Positions 44,243-52,028 of a stretch of 64,000 nucleotides of DNA are shown here, one piece after another. Source of the DNA: CAMTVQ01 sp947085255. Its GTDB lineage: Bacteria > Bacteroidota > Bacteroidia > Sphingobacteriales > Sphingobacteriaceae. The stretch covers positions 1 through 64,000 of the forward strand of contig CAMTVQ010000001.1 of NCBI GenBank assembly GCA_947085255.1, in the 5' to 3' direction. Under the pieces are notes generated by a model, which saw only the letters and a list, made by a program, of their open reading frames with translations, was not told where the DNA came from and made no database searches. Made by a program: the position numbers and the translations under genes. Position 1 is the first letter of the stretch, and each line of letters opens with the position of its first letter.

Positions 44243-44677
44243 CTAATTGATTAAGGTTTTTATCATTTCCTTTATTCGTGGCGAGCCACCAACAGTAAGT
44301 GCAACTTTATCGCTATTTGGTTCAAATTTTAAGTTGAACGTAAAGAATGGACAACAAGCACGTTCGCTGTTAATAAATTCTACTAGTAGCGGAGCGTATT
44401 TTGTACCATCGGTATATATTAGTTCCACTCCGTCGGGTAGCTCATTCAGTTTTTCGTATTCTTTAAATACGGTTTTCTTAAGTAGTTCACCTCGCTTCAT
44501 TTGCTCCTCACTTGTGAGTTTACATACCAAAGCAGTGGTATCTGATATTGCCGTTGATTGAGTTGTTGTGCTTAATGTAGTTGATTTGCAGCAACCCTTA
44601 CCGCTACACGCCTTTTGCCCACAGGCAGAAAGATAGAATAATGCCGTTATGGCACTTAGTATTAATATTTTTTTCAT
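44243..44677 (-). CDS. Cys-rich lipoprotein with E-R-x-C-C-P-F-F motif
   Basis: 144 residues. Lipobox at YLSAC with lipid Cys near residue 19, followed by the Cys-rich GQKACSGKGCCKS. A Ser/Thr linker leads to a C-terminal globular part with VEFINSERACCPFFTFNLKF and VALTVGGSPRIKEMIKTLI in parts. I recall similar short E-x-x-C-C-x-F domains beside mercury and other heavy-metal genes, but the family is not firmly identified. Function is unknown; metal or thiol chemistry in the periplasm is an inference from the Cys pairs. It lies in a run of three Cys-rich minus-strand genes and has its own terminator. Confidence 0.75.
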   Translation of the reverse strand: MKKILILSAITALFYLSACGQKACSGKGCCKSTTLSTTTQSTAISDTTALVCKLTSEEQMKRGELLKKTVFKEYEKLNELPDGVELIYTDGTKYAPLLVEFINSERACCPFFTFNLKFEPNSDKVALTVGGSPRIKEMIKTLIN

Positions 44678-44717
44678 TTTATAATGAGTATAAAAATTCG
44701 GTTTAATTTAATGAGTA

Positions 44718-44751
44718 AAAGCTACCCACCACTTGCATGACGGGTAGCTTT
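44718..44751 (-). terminator. Terminator of the 27-residue Cys-rich ORF
   Basis: 10-bp stem AAAGCTACCC (44718-44727) / GGGTAGCTTT (44742-44751) with a 14-nt loop. On the minus strand it is followed by a short T run. It lies directly after the tiny ORF ending at 44765. Confidence 0.65.
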
Positions 44752-44764
44752 AGGTTATTGATTT

Positions 44765-44848
44765 TTAGCAGCAGCCTAAGCAGCAACCGCATATTACTGC
44801 ACCTGCAACCAAAGCGGTCGCAACAATGCCTAAAACTATTTTTGTCAT
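44765..44848 (-). CDS. 27-residue Cys-rich membrane microprotein
   Basis: Reads MTKIVLGIVATALVAGAV and then ICGCCLGCC, ending TAA at 44765. The first 19 residues would be a hydrophobic helix or signal; the tail has five Cys among nine residues. It is too short for typical gene finders. Support is indirect: it lies in a minus-strand run between two Cys-rich protein genes, in otherwise unexplained sequence, and a terminator hairpin follows 14 nt after the stop. Could be a lipoprotein or a metal-binding peptide. The family is not recognised. Confidence 0.55.
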   Translation of the reverse strand: MTKIVLGIVATALVAGAVICGCCLGCC

Positions 44849-44916
44849 TTTGATTGTGTTTTAAGTGTAAGATTAATTTGAAGTACTACATAACGATGTA
44901 TGTAGCAGTGTAAAAA

Positions 44917-45267
44917 TTAAACCACTTTAGGCGGGTGCCAACAATCGGATAGGTAGGTTGAAGAAACGTTATCGTTTTTAAGAGAAATCTTTTTGATAGT
45001 TGTAATTATCGGAACGCTAAAGTCAAATGGCAGGACGTTTACAAAATAGCATTGGCAATTTTGTACGGAGCAGCAGGAGGAATTGGGTGCACTTGTATCT
45101 GATGTGTCTGCATTCTTTGTATCATCTGTTTGTGCCGATGAGCAGTCGTCGTTGGTGCTACTACAACACAACTCTACTTTTTGTAATGTAGCAAAAAGTT
45201 CGCATAGCCCTGGCGAAACCGTGAGCAACGAAATATAAGTAACAAATACAGCAGCAAACAACTTCAT
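44917..45267 (-). CDS. Small exported Cys-rich protein of metal-efflux type neighbourhoods (unknown function)
   Basis: 116 residues with an N-terminal hydrophobic signal (MKLFAAVFVTYISLLTVSPGLC). It has the middle Cys-rich, acidic segment VELCCSSTNDDCSSAQTDD, then SSCCSVQNCQCYF, and a terminal DCWHPPKVV. I recall short Bacteroidota proteins with a similar Cys-rich middle and W-x-P-P-K end near CzcA/CusA-type efflux operons, but no efflux pump is adjacent here. A TATATTTG -7 box lies 7 nt before the ATG. First of the three Cys-rich minus-strand genes. Confidence 0.8.
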   Translation of the reverse strand: MKLFAAVFVTYISLLTVSPGLCELFATLQKVELCCSSTNDDCSSAQTDDTKNADTSDTSAPNSSCCSVQNCQCYFVNVLPFDFSVPIITTIKKISLKNDNVSSTYLSDCWHPPKVV

Positions 45268-45274
45268 TATAGTG

Positions 45275-45282
45275 CAAATATA
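45275..45282 (-). promoter_or_regulatory. -7 promoter element (TATATTTG) of the Cys-rich cluster
   Basis: Exact TAnnTTTG match on the minus strand, 7 nt before the ATG at 45267. Confidence 0.6.
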
Positions 45283-45381
45283 GTTTTTTAGTAAATAGAA
45301 CGTATCTCTTGCAAAATGCTATCTATTGTAATACTAACTTATATTTAGTAACTTCATATAACTAAAAAAACGGAGGTCAGT

Positions 45382-45819
45382 ATGAATGTAGTTCAAAAAA
45401 TAGAAGTATGGGGCGATACGCACCATACCCGCTTTGCAGAAATAGTACGCATTGGTTTGGGCTTGGTAATATTAGCCAAGGGCTTGTACTTTATCAGCGA
45501 TACGGATGCCTTGGATGGTATGATACGTAATAGTAGATTCGAATTTGTTACGTTTATGTTGTCGCATTATGTGGCTACTATGCACTTGGTAGGCGGGATA
45601 CTTATCACCATTGGGCTGCTTACGCGTTGGGCTATTGCTTTTCAGCTACCTATATTGGCAGGAGCCATATTTTTTATCAATAAAATAGACAGTTTTTCGG
45701 CAATTAATTCAGAGTTTAGCCTATCGGTACTGGTATTTTTGTTACTGTGTTTCTTTTTTGTGTACGGTTCGGGGCAATGGTCGGTAGATGAGTACATGAA
45801 AACACATAAAGAGCGGTAG
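45382..45819 (+). CDS. DoxX-family membrane protein
   Basis: 145 residues, four membrane helices. The DoxX-type pattern is EIVRIGLGLVILAKGLYFISD at the start, HYVATMHLVGGILITIGLLTRWAIAFQLPILAGAIFFI in parts, and a last helix LSVLVFLLLCFFFVYGSG. Function of such DoxX/SURF4-like proteins is unclear (quinone or redox linked in archaea). A consensus Shine-Dalgarno (GGAGG, 45372-45376) lies 5 nt before the ATG, unusual in this window. Its terminator sits inside the end of the convergent EamA gene. Confidence 0.9.
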   Translation: MNVVQKIEVWGDTHHTRFAEIVRIGLGLVILAKGLYFISDTDALDGMIRNSRFEFVTFMLSHYVATMHLVGGILITIGLLTRWAIAFQLPILAGAIFFINKIDSFSAINSEFSLSVLVFLLLCFFFVYGSGQWSVDEYMKTHKER

Positions 45820-45832
45820 TTCCATCCTCACA

Positions 45833-46717
45833 CTATACCAAGCGGCTACTATTTAGCCGCTTTTTTAGTATTGGATAAATAAAGATGGTAAGTAAGATAA
45901 GAGCAGCGCCAAAGTAAAAACCTGCCGTCATGTGTTCCTTTTCACCAAAAATAAAGTAGGCTAATATAATACCGTAAACGGGCTCTAAATTGGTGGTGAG
46001 CACTACTGTGTACGCCGAAAGTTCTTTCATTACGGCTACGCCCATTACATATGCCATAGCCGTACAAACGGTGCCCAGTACCAACAAATAACCTAAATCG
46101 GCTATTGATATAGTGAGCAAAGAACTATTTATCTGTTGGGTAAATATTAAGTATAGCGATATAACAATAAATCCGCCAGCCATTTCGTAAAAGCTGATAA
46201 CCTCTGCCGATTTGTTCTGTATTTCTTTGGCATTTATGGTAGTAAAAATAGCTGCAAATAGGGCAGATGCTAAACCTGTAATAATACCCCAAGTGTAATT
46301 GCTTTCGAACTTGAATATGAGATAAATGCCTAAAATAATAAATAGTGCGGCAATAATATCTGGAAAATATACTTTCTTACGGTTCCACAAAGGCTCCATA
46401 AAACTGGTAAACAAAGCCGCCGCGGATAAACTAACCAATGCTACCGATACGTTAGCAATTTTGATAGCATGAAAAAAGGTAAGCCAATGTGCGGCTACTA
46501 TACCACCAACCAATAATAGTTTTGTTATTTGTTTAGGTGCAAGCGCAACTTTACCACCTATTACTACAATATACACCAACATAGATACTGCTGCAATAAG
46601 CATGCGGTACCATACTAAATGTAGTGCATTAAGAGAAATTAAGGCTCCCAGAATAGCTGTAAACCCCCATATAAAAATGGTAACGTGAAGTTTTAGTAGG
46701 TTGTTATTTAGGCGCAA
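45833..46717 (-). CDS. EamA/DMT-family transporter
   Basis: 294 residues with ten hydrophobic helices arranged as two EamA repeats (about 5-135 and 145-285): HVTIFIWGFTAILGALISL and LVWYRMLIAAVSMLV in the first, TWGIITGLASALFAAIFTTINA and LGTVCTAMAYVMGVAVMKELSAYTVVLTTNLEPVYGIILAYFIFGE (in parts) in the second. Drug/metabolite exporter of unknown substrate. It overlaps the lptF/G gene by 14 nt, so the two are translationally linked. Confidence 0.95.
   Translation of the reverse strand: MRLNNNLLKLHVTIFIWGFTAILGALISLNALHLVWYRMLIAAVSMLVYIVVIGGKVALAPKQITKLLLVGGIVAAHWLTFFHAIKIANVSVALVSLSAAALFTSFMEPLWNRKKVYFPDIIAALFIILGIYLIFKFESNYTWGIITGLASALFAAIFTTINAKEIQNKSAEVISFYEMAGGFIVISLYLIFTQQINSSLLTISIADLGYLLVLGTVCTAMAYVMGVAVMKELSAYTVVLTTNLEPVYGIILAYFIFGEKEHMTAGFYFGAALILLTIFIYPILKKRLNSSRLV
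45840..45866 (+). terminator. Terminator of the DoxX gene, inside the convergent EamA coding end
   Basis: Stem AAGCGGCTA (45840-45848) / TAGCCGCTT (45854-45862), 5-nt loop, then T6 on the plus strand. It overlaps the last codons of the minus-strand EamA gene (stop at 45833). Confidence 0.8.
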
Positions 46718-47807
46718 GTTTCAATAAGTAAAGTCCAAAAATGCCAAAAAGTATATTAGGTATCCAAGCAGCTAGCATAGGGGGCAAGCCGCCTTTTACG
46801 GCAAATACCGTACTAAACTGATTGGCAATAATAAATGCGAAACTGCTAAAAATACCTATACCCAAGTGTACGCCAATACCGCCGCGTACCTTGCGCGATG
46901 ATAAGGATACGCCAATGAGGGTAAGAATAAATGTGGCAAATGGAGTAGAAAAACGTTTATATTTTTCCATGTAATAGGGCTCTAAACTTATGCTGCCTTT
47001 TCGCTTTTCTCGTTCAATAAATTGGGTAAGTCCCGAGATGGTCATGGTTTCAAAATTATTATCTACCTGTACAAAATCACGCGGATGCATGGCTAAGGTC
47101 GTGTCTTTTCTGGCTCCTGCTTCCATGCGTTCTTTCAACCCATCTACGTACCTAATGGTATAGGTATTTATGGCCCATTGCTTTTTAGTAGAATCCCACT
47201 GTATGGTATTACTGGAAAGTTTGTACACTAAATTAGCCCCTCTAAATTTTTCTAAGGCAAAGCGATACCCCGTTTCGCTTTCGCTATCAAAACTTTCTAA
47301 GTAGATATAGGTGTTTTGATCTAACTTAATATGGATATCGCGCTCAACGTATCTTTGTACATTTTTCATGTACTTATTTTCAAAGGCAATACGTGTTCTG
47401 TTGGCGTGCGGAATTAAATAGCCATTGAAAGCAAAAATAATAGCAGCTAACAATAGTGAAGACAAAAAATACGGGTATAAAAAACGACTAAAACTGGCAC
47501 CACTACTTAAAATAGGTACAATTTCGGTGTCGTTGGCCATGCGAGCGGTAAAAAATATTACCGATACAAATATGATGAGTGGCGAAAGTACAATAGCATA
47601 ATACGGAATAAAATTGATGTAGTAATCGGTAACAACTTTAGAGAATGGGGCATTGCGCTCCATAAAATCATCTACTTTTTCGGCATAATCAAACACAATG
47701 GCGATAGAAATGAAAATACTAAGTGTAAAAAAGAACGTACGCAAAAACTTACCGATTATATACCAATCGATAAGGGTGGGTTTGAGTAGGAATATTAATC
47801 TTTTCAC
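46704..47807 (-). CDS. LptF/LptG family LPS export permease (YjgP/YjgQ)
   Basis: 367 residues with six membrane helices and a periplasmic beta-jellyroll-like domain in the middle (about 130-260). The N-terminal part has DWYIIGKFLRTFFFTLSIFISIAIVFDYAEKVDDFM, read in parts, and the family-typical LSPLIIFVSVIFFTARMANDTEIVPILSSG with the coupling-helix residues that meet the ATPase LptB. The C-terminal helices are FATFILTLIGVSLSSRKVRGGIG and MLAAWIPNILFGIFGLYLL. It extracts LPS from the inner membrane. Which of LptF or LptG it is cannot be told from sequence alone. Followed by EamA; preceded by tgt, 43 nt upstream. Confidence 0.95.
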   Translation of the reverse strand: MKRLIFLLKPTLIDWYIIGKFLRTFFFTLSIFISIAIVFDYAEKVDDFMERNAPFSKVVTDYYINFIPYYAIVLSPLIIFVSVIFFTARMANDTEIVPILSSGASFSRFLYPYFLSSLLLAAIIFAFNGYLIPHANRTRIAFENKYMKNVQRYVERDIHIKLDQNTYIYLESFDSESETGYRFALEKFRGANLVYKLSSNTIQWDSTKKQWAINTYTIRYVDGLKERMEAGARKDTTLAMHPRDFVQVDNNFETMTISGLTQFIEREKRKGSISLEPYYMEKYKRFSTPFATFILTLIGVSLSSRKVRGGIGVHLGIGIFSSFAFIIANQFSTVFAVKGGLPPMLAAWIPNILFGIFGLYLLKLAPK

Positions 47808-47850
47808 GCGTAATTTAGTTTATAATAGGGATTGCTATCAACTTTTTAAC

Positions 47851-48981
47851 CTATAATCGGGTAGCAACTCTTTTTACCATTATATCTTTCCAAGCGGCAA
47901 AGCTACCTTCTATAATTTTAGTGCGGGCCTCTGTTACCAACCATAAATAAAAATGCAAGTTGTGTAAGGTAGCAATTTGTGCTCCCAACATTTCTTTTGA
48001 GCATATAAGATGGCGCAGATATGCTTTTGTATAGTGTGTATCTGCAAACAAGGTACTCGACGCATCTATTGGCGTAAAGTCGTTTTTCCATTTTTCGTTA
48101 CGGATATTAATAATGCCCTCTTTAGTAAATAACATACCGTTTCGTGCATTGCGGGTAGGCATTACACAATCAAACATATCAATACCTAAAGCAATACACT
48201 CTAAAATATTTACGGGCGTGCCTACACCCATTAAATAACGGGGTTTGTCTTTTGGTAATATTTGGCATACTTCATCAGTCATGGCATACATATCTTCGGC
48301 AGGTTCGCCTACCGATAAGCCGCCAATGGCATTGCCAGCTCTATTAAAGGAAGCAATAGTTTCGGCTGATTTTTTACGTAAATCTGGATAAACCGAGCCC
48401 TGAATAATAGGGAAAAGTGTTTGCTCGTACCCATATCGGCCTTCTGTTTCATCAAAGCGTTCGCAACACCGTTTTAGCCATCTGTGGGTCATCTCCATCG
48501 ACTTGCGGGCATATTCATACGGGCAAGGGTAGGGCGTGCACTCATCAAAAGCCATAATAATATCAGCTCCAATAATGCGCTGGGTATCCATTACGTTTTC
48601 GGGTGTAAATAAATGCCGCGATCCGTCAATGTGCGATTTAAAAGTAACCCCTTCTTCCTTTATTTTGCGTACTCCCGATAAAGAATATACTTGATAGCCA
48701 CCGCTATCGGTAAGTATTGGCATATCCCAACCAATAAATTTATGTAATCCGCCTGCCGTTTCGAGCGTTTCTAAACCTGGGCGCAAGTATAAATGATACG
48801 TATTTCCTAGAATTATTTGTGCCTTAATATCCGTTTCAAGCTCACGCTGATGTACCCCTTTTACGGTACCAGCAGTACCCACAGGCATAAAAATAGGTGT
48901 TTGTATCGTACCATGTGCGGTAATAAGTTCTCCAGCACGTGCATTACTCTTGCTATCTGTGGCTTGTAGTGTAAATTGCAT
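47851..48981 (-). CDS. tgt: Queuine/preQ1 tRNA-ribosyltransferase, lacking the usual zinc cysteines
   Basis: 376 residues from ATG 48981 (MQFTLQATDSKSNARAGEL). Exchanges G34 for a queuosine precursor in GUN-anticodon tRNAs. Motifs: TPIFMPVGTAGTVKGV, LGNTYHLYLRPG, the catalytic Asp of ILTDSGGYQVYSLS, MAFDECTPYPCPYEYARKSM, GGLSVGEPAEDMY and MGVGTPVNILECIALGIDMFDCVMPTRNARNG in parts. Near residue 300, where most Tgt enzymes have C-x-C-x2-C for zinc, the sequence reads IDASSTLFADTHYTKAYLRHL, with no Cys; the fourth ligand His (ATLHNLHF) remains. A TACTTTTG -7 box lies 6 nt before the ATG. Confidence 0.95.
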   Translation of the reverse strand: MQFTLQATDSKSNARAGELITAHGTIQTPIFMPVGTAGTVKGVHQRELETDIKAQIILGNTYHLYLRPGLETLETAGGLHKFIGWDMPILTDSGGYQVYSLSGVRKIKEEGVTFKSHIDGSRHLFTPENVMDTQRIIGADIIMAFDECTPYPCPYEYARKSMEMTHRWLKRCCERFDETEGRYGYEQTLFPIIQGSVYPDLRKKSAETIASFNRAGNAIGGLSVGEPAEDMYAMTDEVCQILPKDKPRYLMGVGTPVNILECIALGIDMFDCVMPTRNARNGMLFTKEGIINIRNEKWKNDFTPIDASSTLFADTHYTKAYLRHLICSKEMLGAQIATLHNLHFYLWLVTEARTKIIEGSFAAWKDIMVKRVATRL

Positions 48982-48987
48982 GAACGG

Positions 48988-48995
48988 CAAAAGTA
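48988..48995 (-). promoter_or_regulatory. -7 promoter element (TACTTTTG) 6 nt before tgt
   Basis: Exact TAnnTTTG match on the minus strand; its position supports the downstream ATG (48981) as start rather than an ATG 12 codons upstream, which precedes the box. Confidence 0.6.
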
Positions 48996-49056
48996 CAGAT
49001 GCTGCACCACAATACATTAAAGTAATTCACTTTTCCACGTTGGTTGTATATGTAGT

Positions 49057-50217
49057 TTGCAATTCGTTGCTTTGCGTGGTAAAAAAATAAGTACATTGGA
49101 ATTAACATTAACATTTACATTACTCGGTATTTTAGCGCTCTCTTTTGGTATTCAGCTAATATATTACTTGTTTACTTTCAACGTATTTGCTTTCCACAAA
49201 GACGATAAGGAAACAAATGCTATAGAACAGGAACCAGTTTCGGTAGTCATCTGCGCCCGCAACGAAGCCGAAAACTTAAGTACCAATCTTCCGATAATAC
49301 TTTCACAAAATTATCCCAATTATGAGGTAATTGTGGTAAACGACTGTTCGTATGATGATACAGAAAATGTATTGAAGGCTTTTTTAGAGAAGCATAAGAA
49401 TCTGAAAGTAGTAGAGATAAAAGTGTCTGATCGTTTTACCCACGGCAAAAAATTTGCTCTTACAATGGGTATAAAAGCAACAAAAAATGAATTATTACTA
49501 CTTACCGATGCCGATTGCGCACCTACCGGAAAAGACTGGGTAAGCAGTATTGCTCAAAAATTTACTCCCGAAACACAAATCGTTTTGGGCTACTCGCAGT
49601 ACAAAAACTACTTTGGCTTGCTCAATCGCTTTATCCGTTTCGAAACCTTTTTTACAGCGCTGCAATATTTGTCGTACTCACTAAAAGGCAATACATACAT
49701 GGGAGTAGGCAGAAATTTGGCCTATCGCAAATCGCTATTTTTTGAGAGCAAAGGCTTTGCATCGCATTTGCACATAATGTCTGGTGATGATGATTTGTTT
49801 GTGAATCAGAATGCTACACGCACCAATACACGCATCCAAGCAACAGCTGCTGGTTTGGTACTGAGCGAGCCTAAAAAATCGTTGGTAGAGTATATTACAC
49901 AAAAACTGAGGCATCAAAGTGTTGGCAAACATTATAAAACAGAACATAAGTGGATGCTTTCGGTATTTGCAGCCAGTGGCGTACTGTTTTACGCCAGTTT
50001 AATTGCCTTGCTGTGCATGCAGATAATGCCTAAAGTAGTACTGGGCGTATTTATGGCTCGATTATTGATTCAACTCATTACCTTTAGAAAAGCAATGAAG
50101 AAGTTAGCCTGCCTCGATTTGTGGTGGCAAGCACCTTTATTGGATATTTTGTATACCCTGTTTATGCTATCGGTAGCTCCTATTGGGGCGTTTAGAAAAC
50201 TAAAAAGATGGAAGTAA
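49057..50217 (+). CDS. Glycosyltransferase family 2 membrane protein
   Basis: Up to 386 residues. The start is uncertain because no ATG precedes the conserved part: TTG 49057 or TTG 49096 are candidates. An N-terminal helix (LTFTLLGILALSFGIQLIYYLF) is followed by the GT-A domain with VSVVICARNEAENLSTNLP, YEVIVVNDCSYDDTENVL, LLLLTDADCAP (DxD metal site) and MSGDDDLFVNQNA. The C-terminal part has QKLRHQSVGKHYK, the Q-x-x-R-W-like region, and two or three further helices. Likely transfers sugars to a membrane lipid or polymer. It overlaps the sigma factor gene by 10 nt. Confidence 0.88.
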   Translation: MQFVALRGKKISTLELTLTFTLLGILALSFGIQLIYYLFTFNVFAFHKDDKETNAIEQEPVSVVICARNEAENLSTNLPIILSQNYPNYEVIVVNDCSYDDTENVLKAFLEKHKNLKVVEIKVSDRFTHGKKFALTMGIKATKNELLLLTDADCAPTGKDWVSSIAQKFTPETQIVLGYSQYKNYFGLLNRFIRFETFFTALQYLSYSLKGNTYMGVGRNLAYRKSLFFESKGFASHLHIMSGDDDLFVNQNATRTNTRIQATAAGLVLSEPKKSLVEYITQKLRHQSVGKHYKTEHKWMLSVFAASGVLFYASLIALLCMQIMPKVVLGVFMARLLIQLITFRKAMKKLACLDLWWQAPLLDILYTLFMLSVAPIGAFRKLKRWK

Positions 50218-50804
50218 GTCCTAATCTTTCGGATAATGCGCTAAAAGACTATGCAGTAGTGCAACGCGCTATACTCGGCGACCAAAAAGCATTTGCCGAG
50301 ATTATGGCGCGCTACAAAGATTCTATCTATTTTATGCTCCTAAAAATGGTGAATAATAGAGATGATTCGCAGGATTTAACCATAGAAACCTTCGGAAAAG
50401 CCTTCCAAAATTTAGATAAATACAAACCAGATTTTGCTTTTAGTACATGGTTATTTAAAATAGCCACCAATAATTGCATCGATTTTATTCGTAAACGCAA
50501 ACTCAATACCTTTTCTATTGATAAGGTAAAAGAAGATGAAAATACCAAGTTTGATATTCCTTCGGCAGGTTTAGATCCCGAAGAAACATTCATCAAAAAG
50601 CAAAAAGCAGATTTAATGCACACCGTGGTAGATAAATTGTCGCCACGCTACAAACGTTTGGTGGTGTTACGTTATTTCGAAGAACGTTCTTACGAAGAAA
50701 TTGCCGTTGAATTAGATATTCCTTTGGGTACTGTAAAAGCACAACTTTTTCGTGCCCGCGATTTGTTGCACAACATGATGCGACGTTCTAAAGAAAAACT
50801 ATAA
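50208..50804 (+). CDS. RNA polymerase sigma factor, ECF (sigma-70 group 4) type
   Basis: 198 residues. Region 2 (about 20-95) has AFAEIMARYKDSIYFMLLKMVNNRDDSQDLTIETFGKAFQNL in parts and FSTWLFKIATNNCIDFIRKRK. Region 4 (about 135-190) has LSPRYKRLVVLRYFEERSYEEIAVELDIPLGTVKAQLFRARDLL in parts. No anti-sigma gene is adjacent, so it may be unregulated by a membrane anti-sigma or controlled by expression. The ATG lies inside the end of the GT2 gene; rsmG starts 16 nt downstream. Confidence 0.94.
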   Translation: MEVSPNLSDNALKDYAVVQRAILGDQKAFAEIMARYKDSIYFMLLKMVNNRDDSQDLTIETFGKAFQNLDKYKPDFAFSTWLFKIATNNCIDFIRKRKLNTFSIDKVKEDENTKFDIPSAGLDPEETFIKKQKADLMHTVVDKLSPRYKRLVVLRYFEERSYEEIAVELDIPLGTVKAQLFRARDLLHNMMRRSKEKL

Positions 50805-50820
50805 GTGTCCAAAACCCCTA

Positions 50821-51444
50821 ATGGATAAACTGATTACCACCTATTTTCCTGAATTAACCAGCGTTCAGCAAAATCAATTTGCAGCATTACAGCAATTGTA
50901 TGTGCATTGGAACGAACAGATAAATGTTATTTCTCGTAAAGATATCGACCTGTTATATGAGCGCCATGTATTGCACTCGTTGGGTATTGCTAAGGTGATG
51001 TCTTTTGTACCCGGCACTACGGTGCTAGATGTAGGTACTGGAGGTGGATTTCCAGGTATTCCATTGGCTATTCTTTTTCCAGAGTGCAAATTCTATTTAG
51101 TAGATTCTATTGGCAAAAAAATAAAAGTGGTAAATGAGGTAAAACAAGCATTGGGATTACGCAACATAGTAGCCGAGCAAAAACGTGCAGAAGAAGTTAC
51201 TCAATCGTTTGATTTTGTGGTCTCGCGCGCTGTTACGCGTTTGGTGCAGTTTTATCCTTGGGTAGCAGGTAAATTTAATAAGCAAAATAAAAATGCGCTT
51301 AGAAATGGCATTTTGTATCTAAAAGGTGGCGATCTTACCGAAGAAATAACCGAAGCAAACTTAAAAGCTACTGTGTACCCGCTGCAAACCTATTTTACCG
51401 AACCTTTTTTTGAAACAAAGGCAGTAGTGTATATCCCGTGCTAA
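50821..51444 (+). CDS. rsmG: 16S rRNA (guanine527-N7)-methyltransferase
   Basis: 207 residues. Uses SAM to methylate G527 (E. coli numbering) of 16S rRNA. Recognised by NVISRKDIDLLYERHVLHSLGIAKV, the SAM-binding VLDVGTGGGFPGIPLAI, FYLVDSIGKKIKVVNEV and the VVSRAVTRLVQFYPWV segment. Last gene of the GT2-sigma-rsmG run; its stop abuts the stop of folK on the other strand with no gap. Confidence 0.96.
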   Translation: MDKLITTYFPELTSVQQNQFAALQQLYVHWNEQINVISRKDIDLLYERHVLHSLGIAKVMSFVPGTTVLDVGTGGGFPGIPLAILFPECKFYLVDSIGKKIKVVNEVKQALGLRNIVAEQKRAEEVTQSFDFVVSRAVTRLVQFYPWVAGKFNKQNKNALRNGILYLKGGDLTEEITEANLKATVYPLQTYFTEPFFETKAVVYIPC

Positions 51445-51927
51445 TTAATGCTTAATCAAGTCTACAGCCGACGTGTCAGTACATTTTTCTAGTAATTGCA
51501 CGCATGATTGCTGCAACACGGGGTGTATAAAGTGTGGTAAAACTTCTACTAAGGGTACCAATACAAATTTACGTTGTTGAATATAGGGATGGGGTAGGGT
51601 AAGGTCATCGCTTGTAAATACGCTATCGCCTACAAACAATACATCAATATCAATGGTGCGTTCGGCCCATTTCTCACTGCGTACGCGTCCCAACTGAGTT
51701 TCTATAGCTAAAATAATGGGCATTAGTTCGATCATAGCCACCGCACTCTCCAAAACAAGTACTTGATTATAAAAATCGGGCTGCTCTGTAAGTCCCCAAG
51801 CGGCTGTTTTATACACGCTTGATGTTGCGGTAATGCTACCTAACTGCGTTTCAAGTAGTTTTTTAGCACTTGCTAAATAATAAGCCCTATCACCAATGTT
51901 TGCTCCTAAAGCGATTACTATTTGCAT
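51445..51927 (-). CDS. folK: HPPK, 6-hydroxymethyl-7,8-dihydropterin pyrophosphokinase
   Basis: 160 residues from ATG 51927 (MQIVIALGANIGDR), the usual start for this family; a 12-codon longer reading is unlikely. It transfers pyrophosphate from ATP to hydroxymethyl-dihydropterin in folate synthesis. Motifs are ALGANIGDR, SSVYKTAAWG, QPDFYNQVLVLES, and the R-W-x-x-R-x-I-D-I-D-x-L segment as EKWAERTIDIDVLFVGD, followed by LPHPYIQQRKFVLVPL. The ATG follows CATATTTG, a one-mismatch -7 box, by 3 nt. Folate-related genes thyA and folA lie about 3 kb away. Confidence 0.96.
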   Translation of the reverse strand: MQIVIALGANIGDRAYYLASAKKLLETQLGSITATSSVYKTAAWGLTEQPDFYNQVLVLESAVAMIELMPIILAIETQLGRVRSEKWAERTIDIDVLFVGDSVFTSDDLTLPHPYIQQRKFVLVPLVEVLPHFIHPVLQQSCVQLLEKCTDTSAVDLIKH

Positions 51928-52028
51928 AGGCAAATATGTAAAAAGTATGTAATACAGTATCAAACTATCTATTTATTGTTTAATATTGCTATCAACACGA
52001 TAATTAGATAAAAACAAAAAAAAATCAG

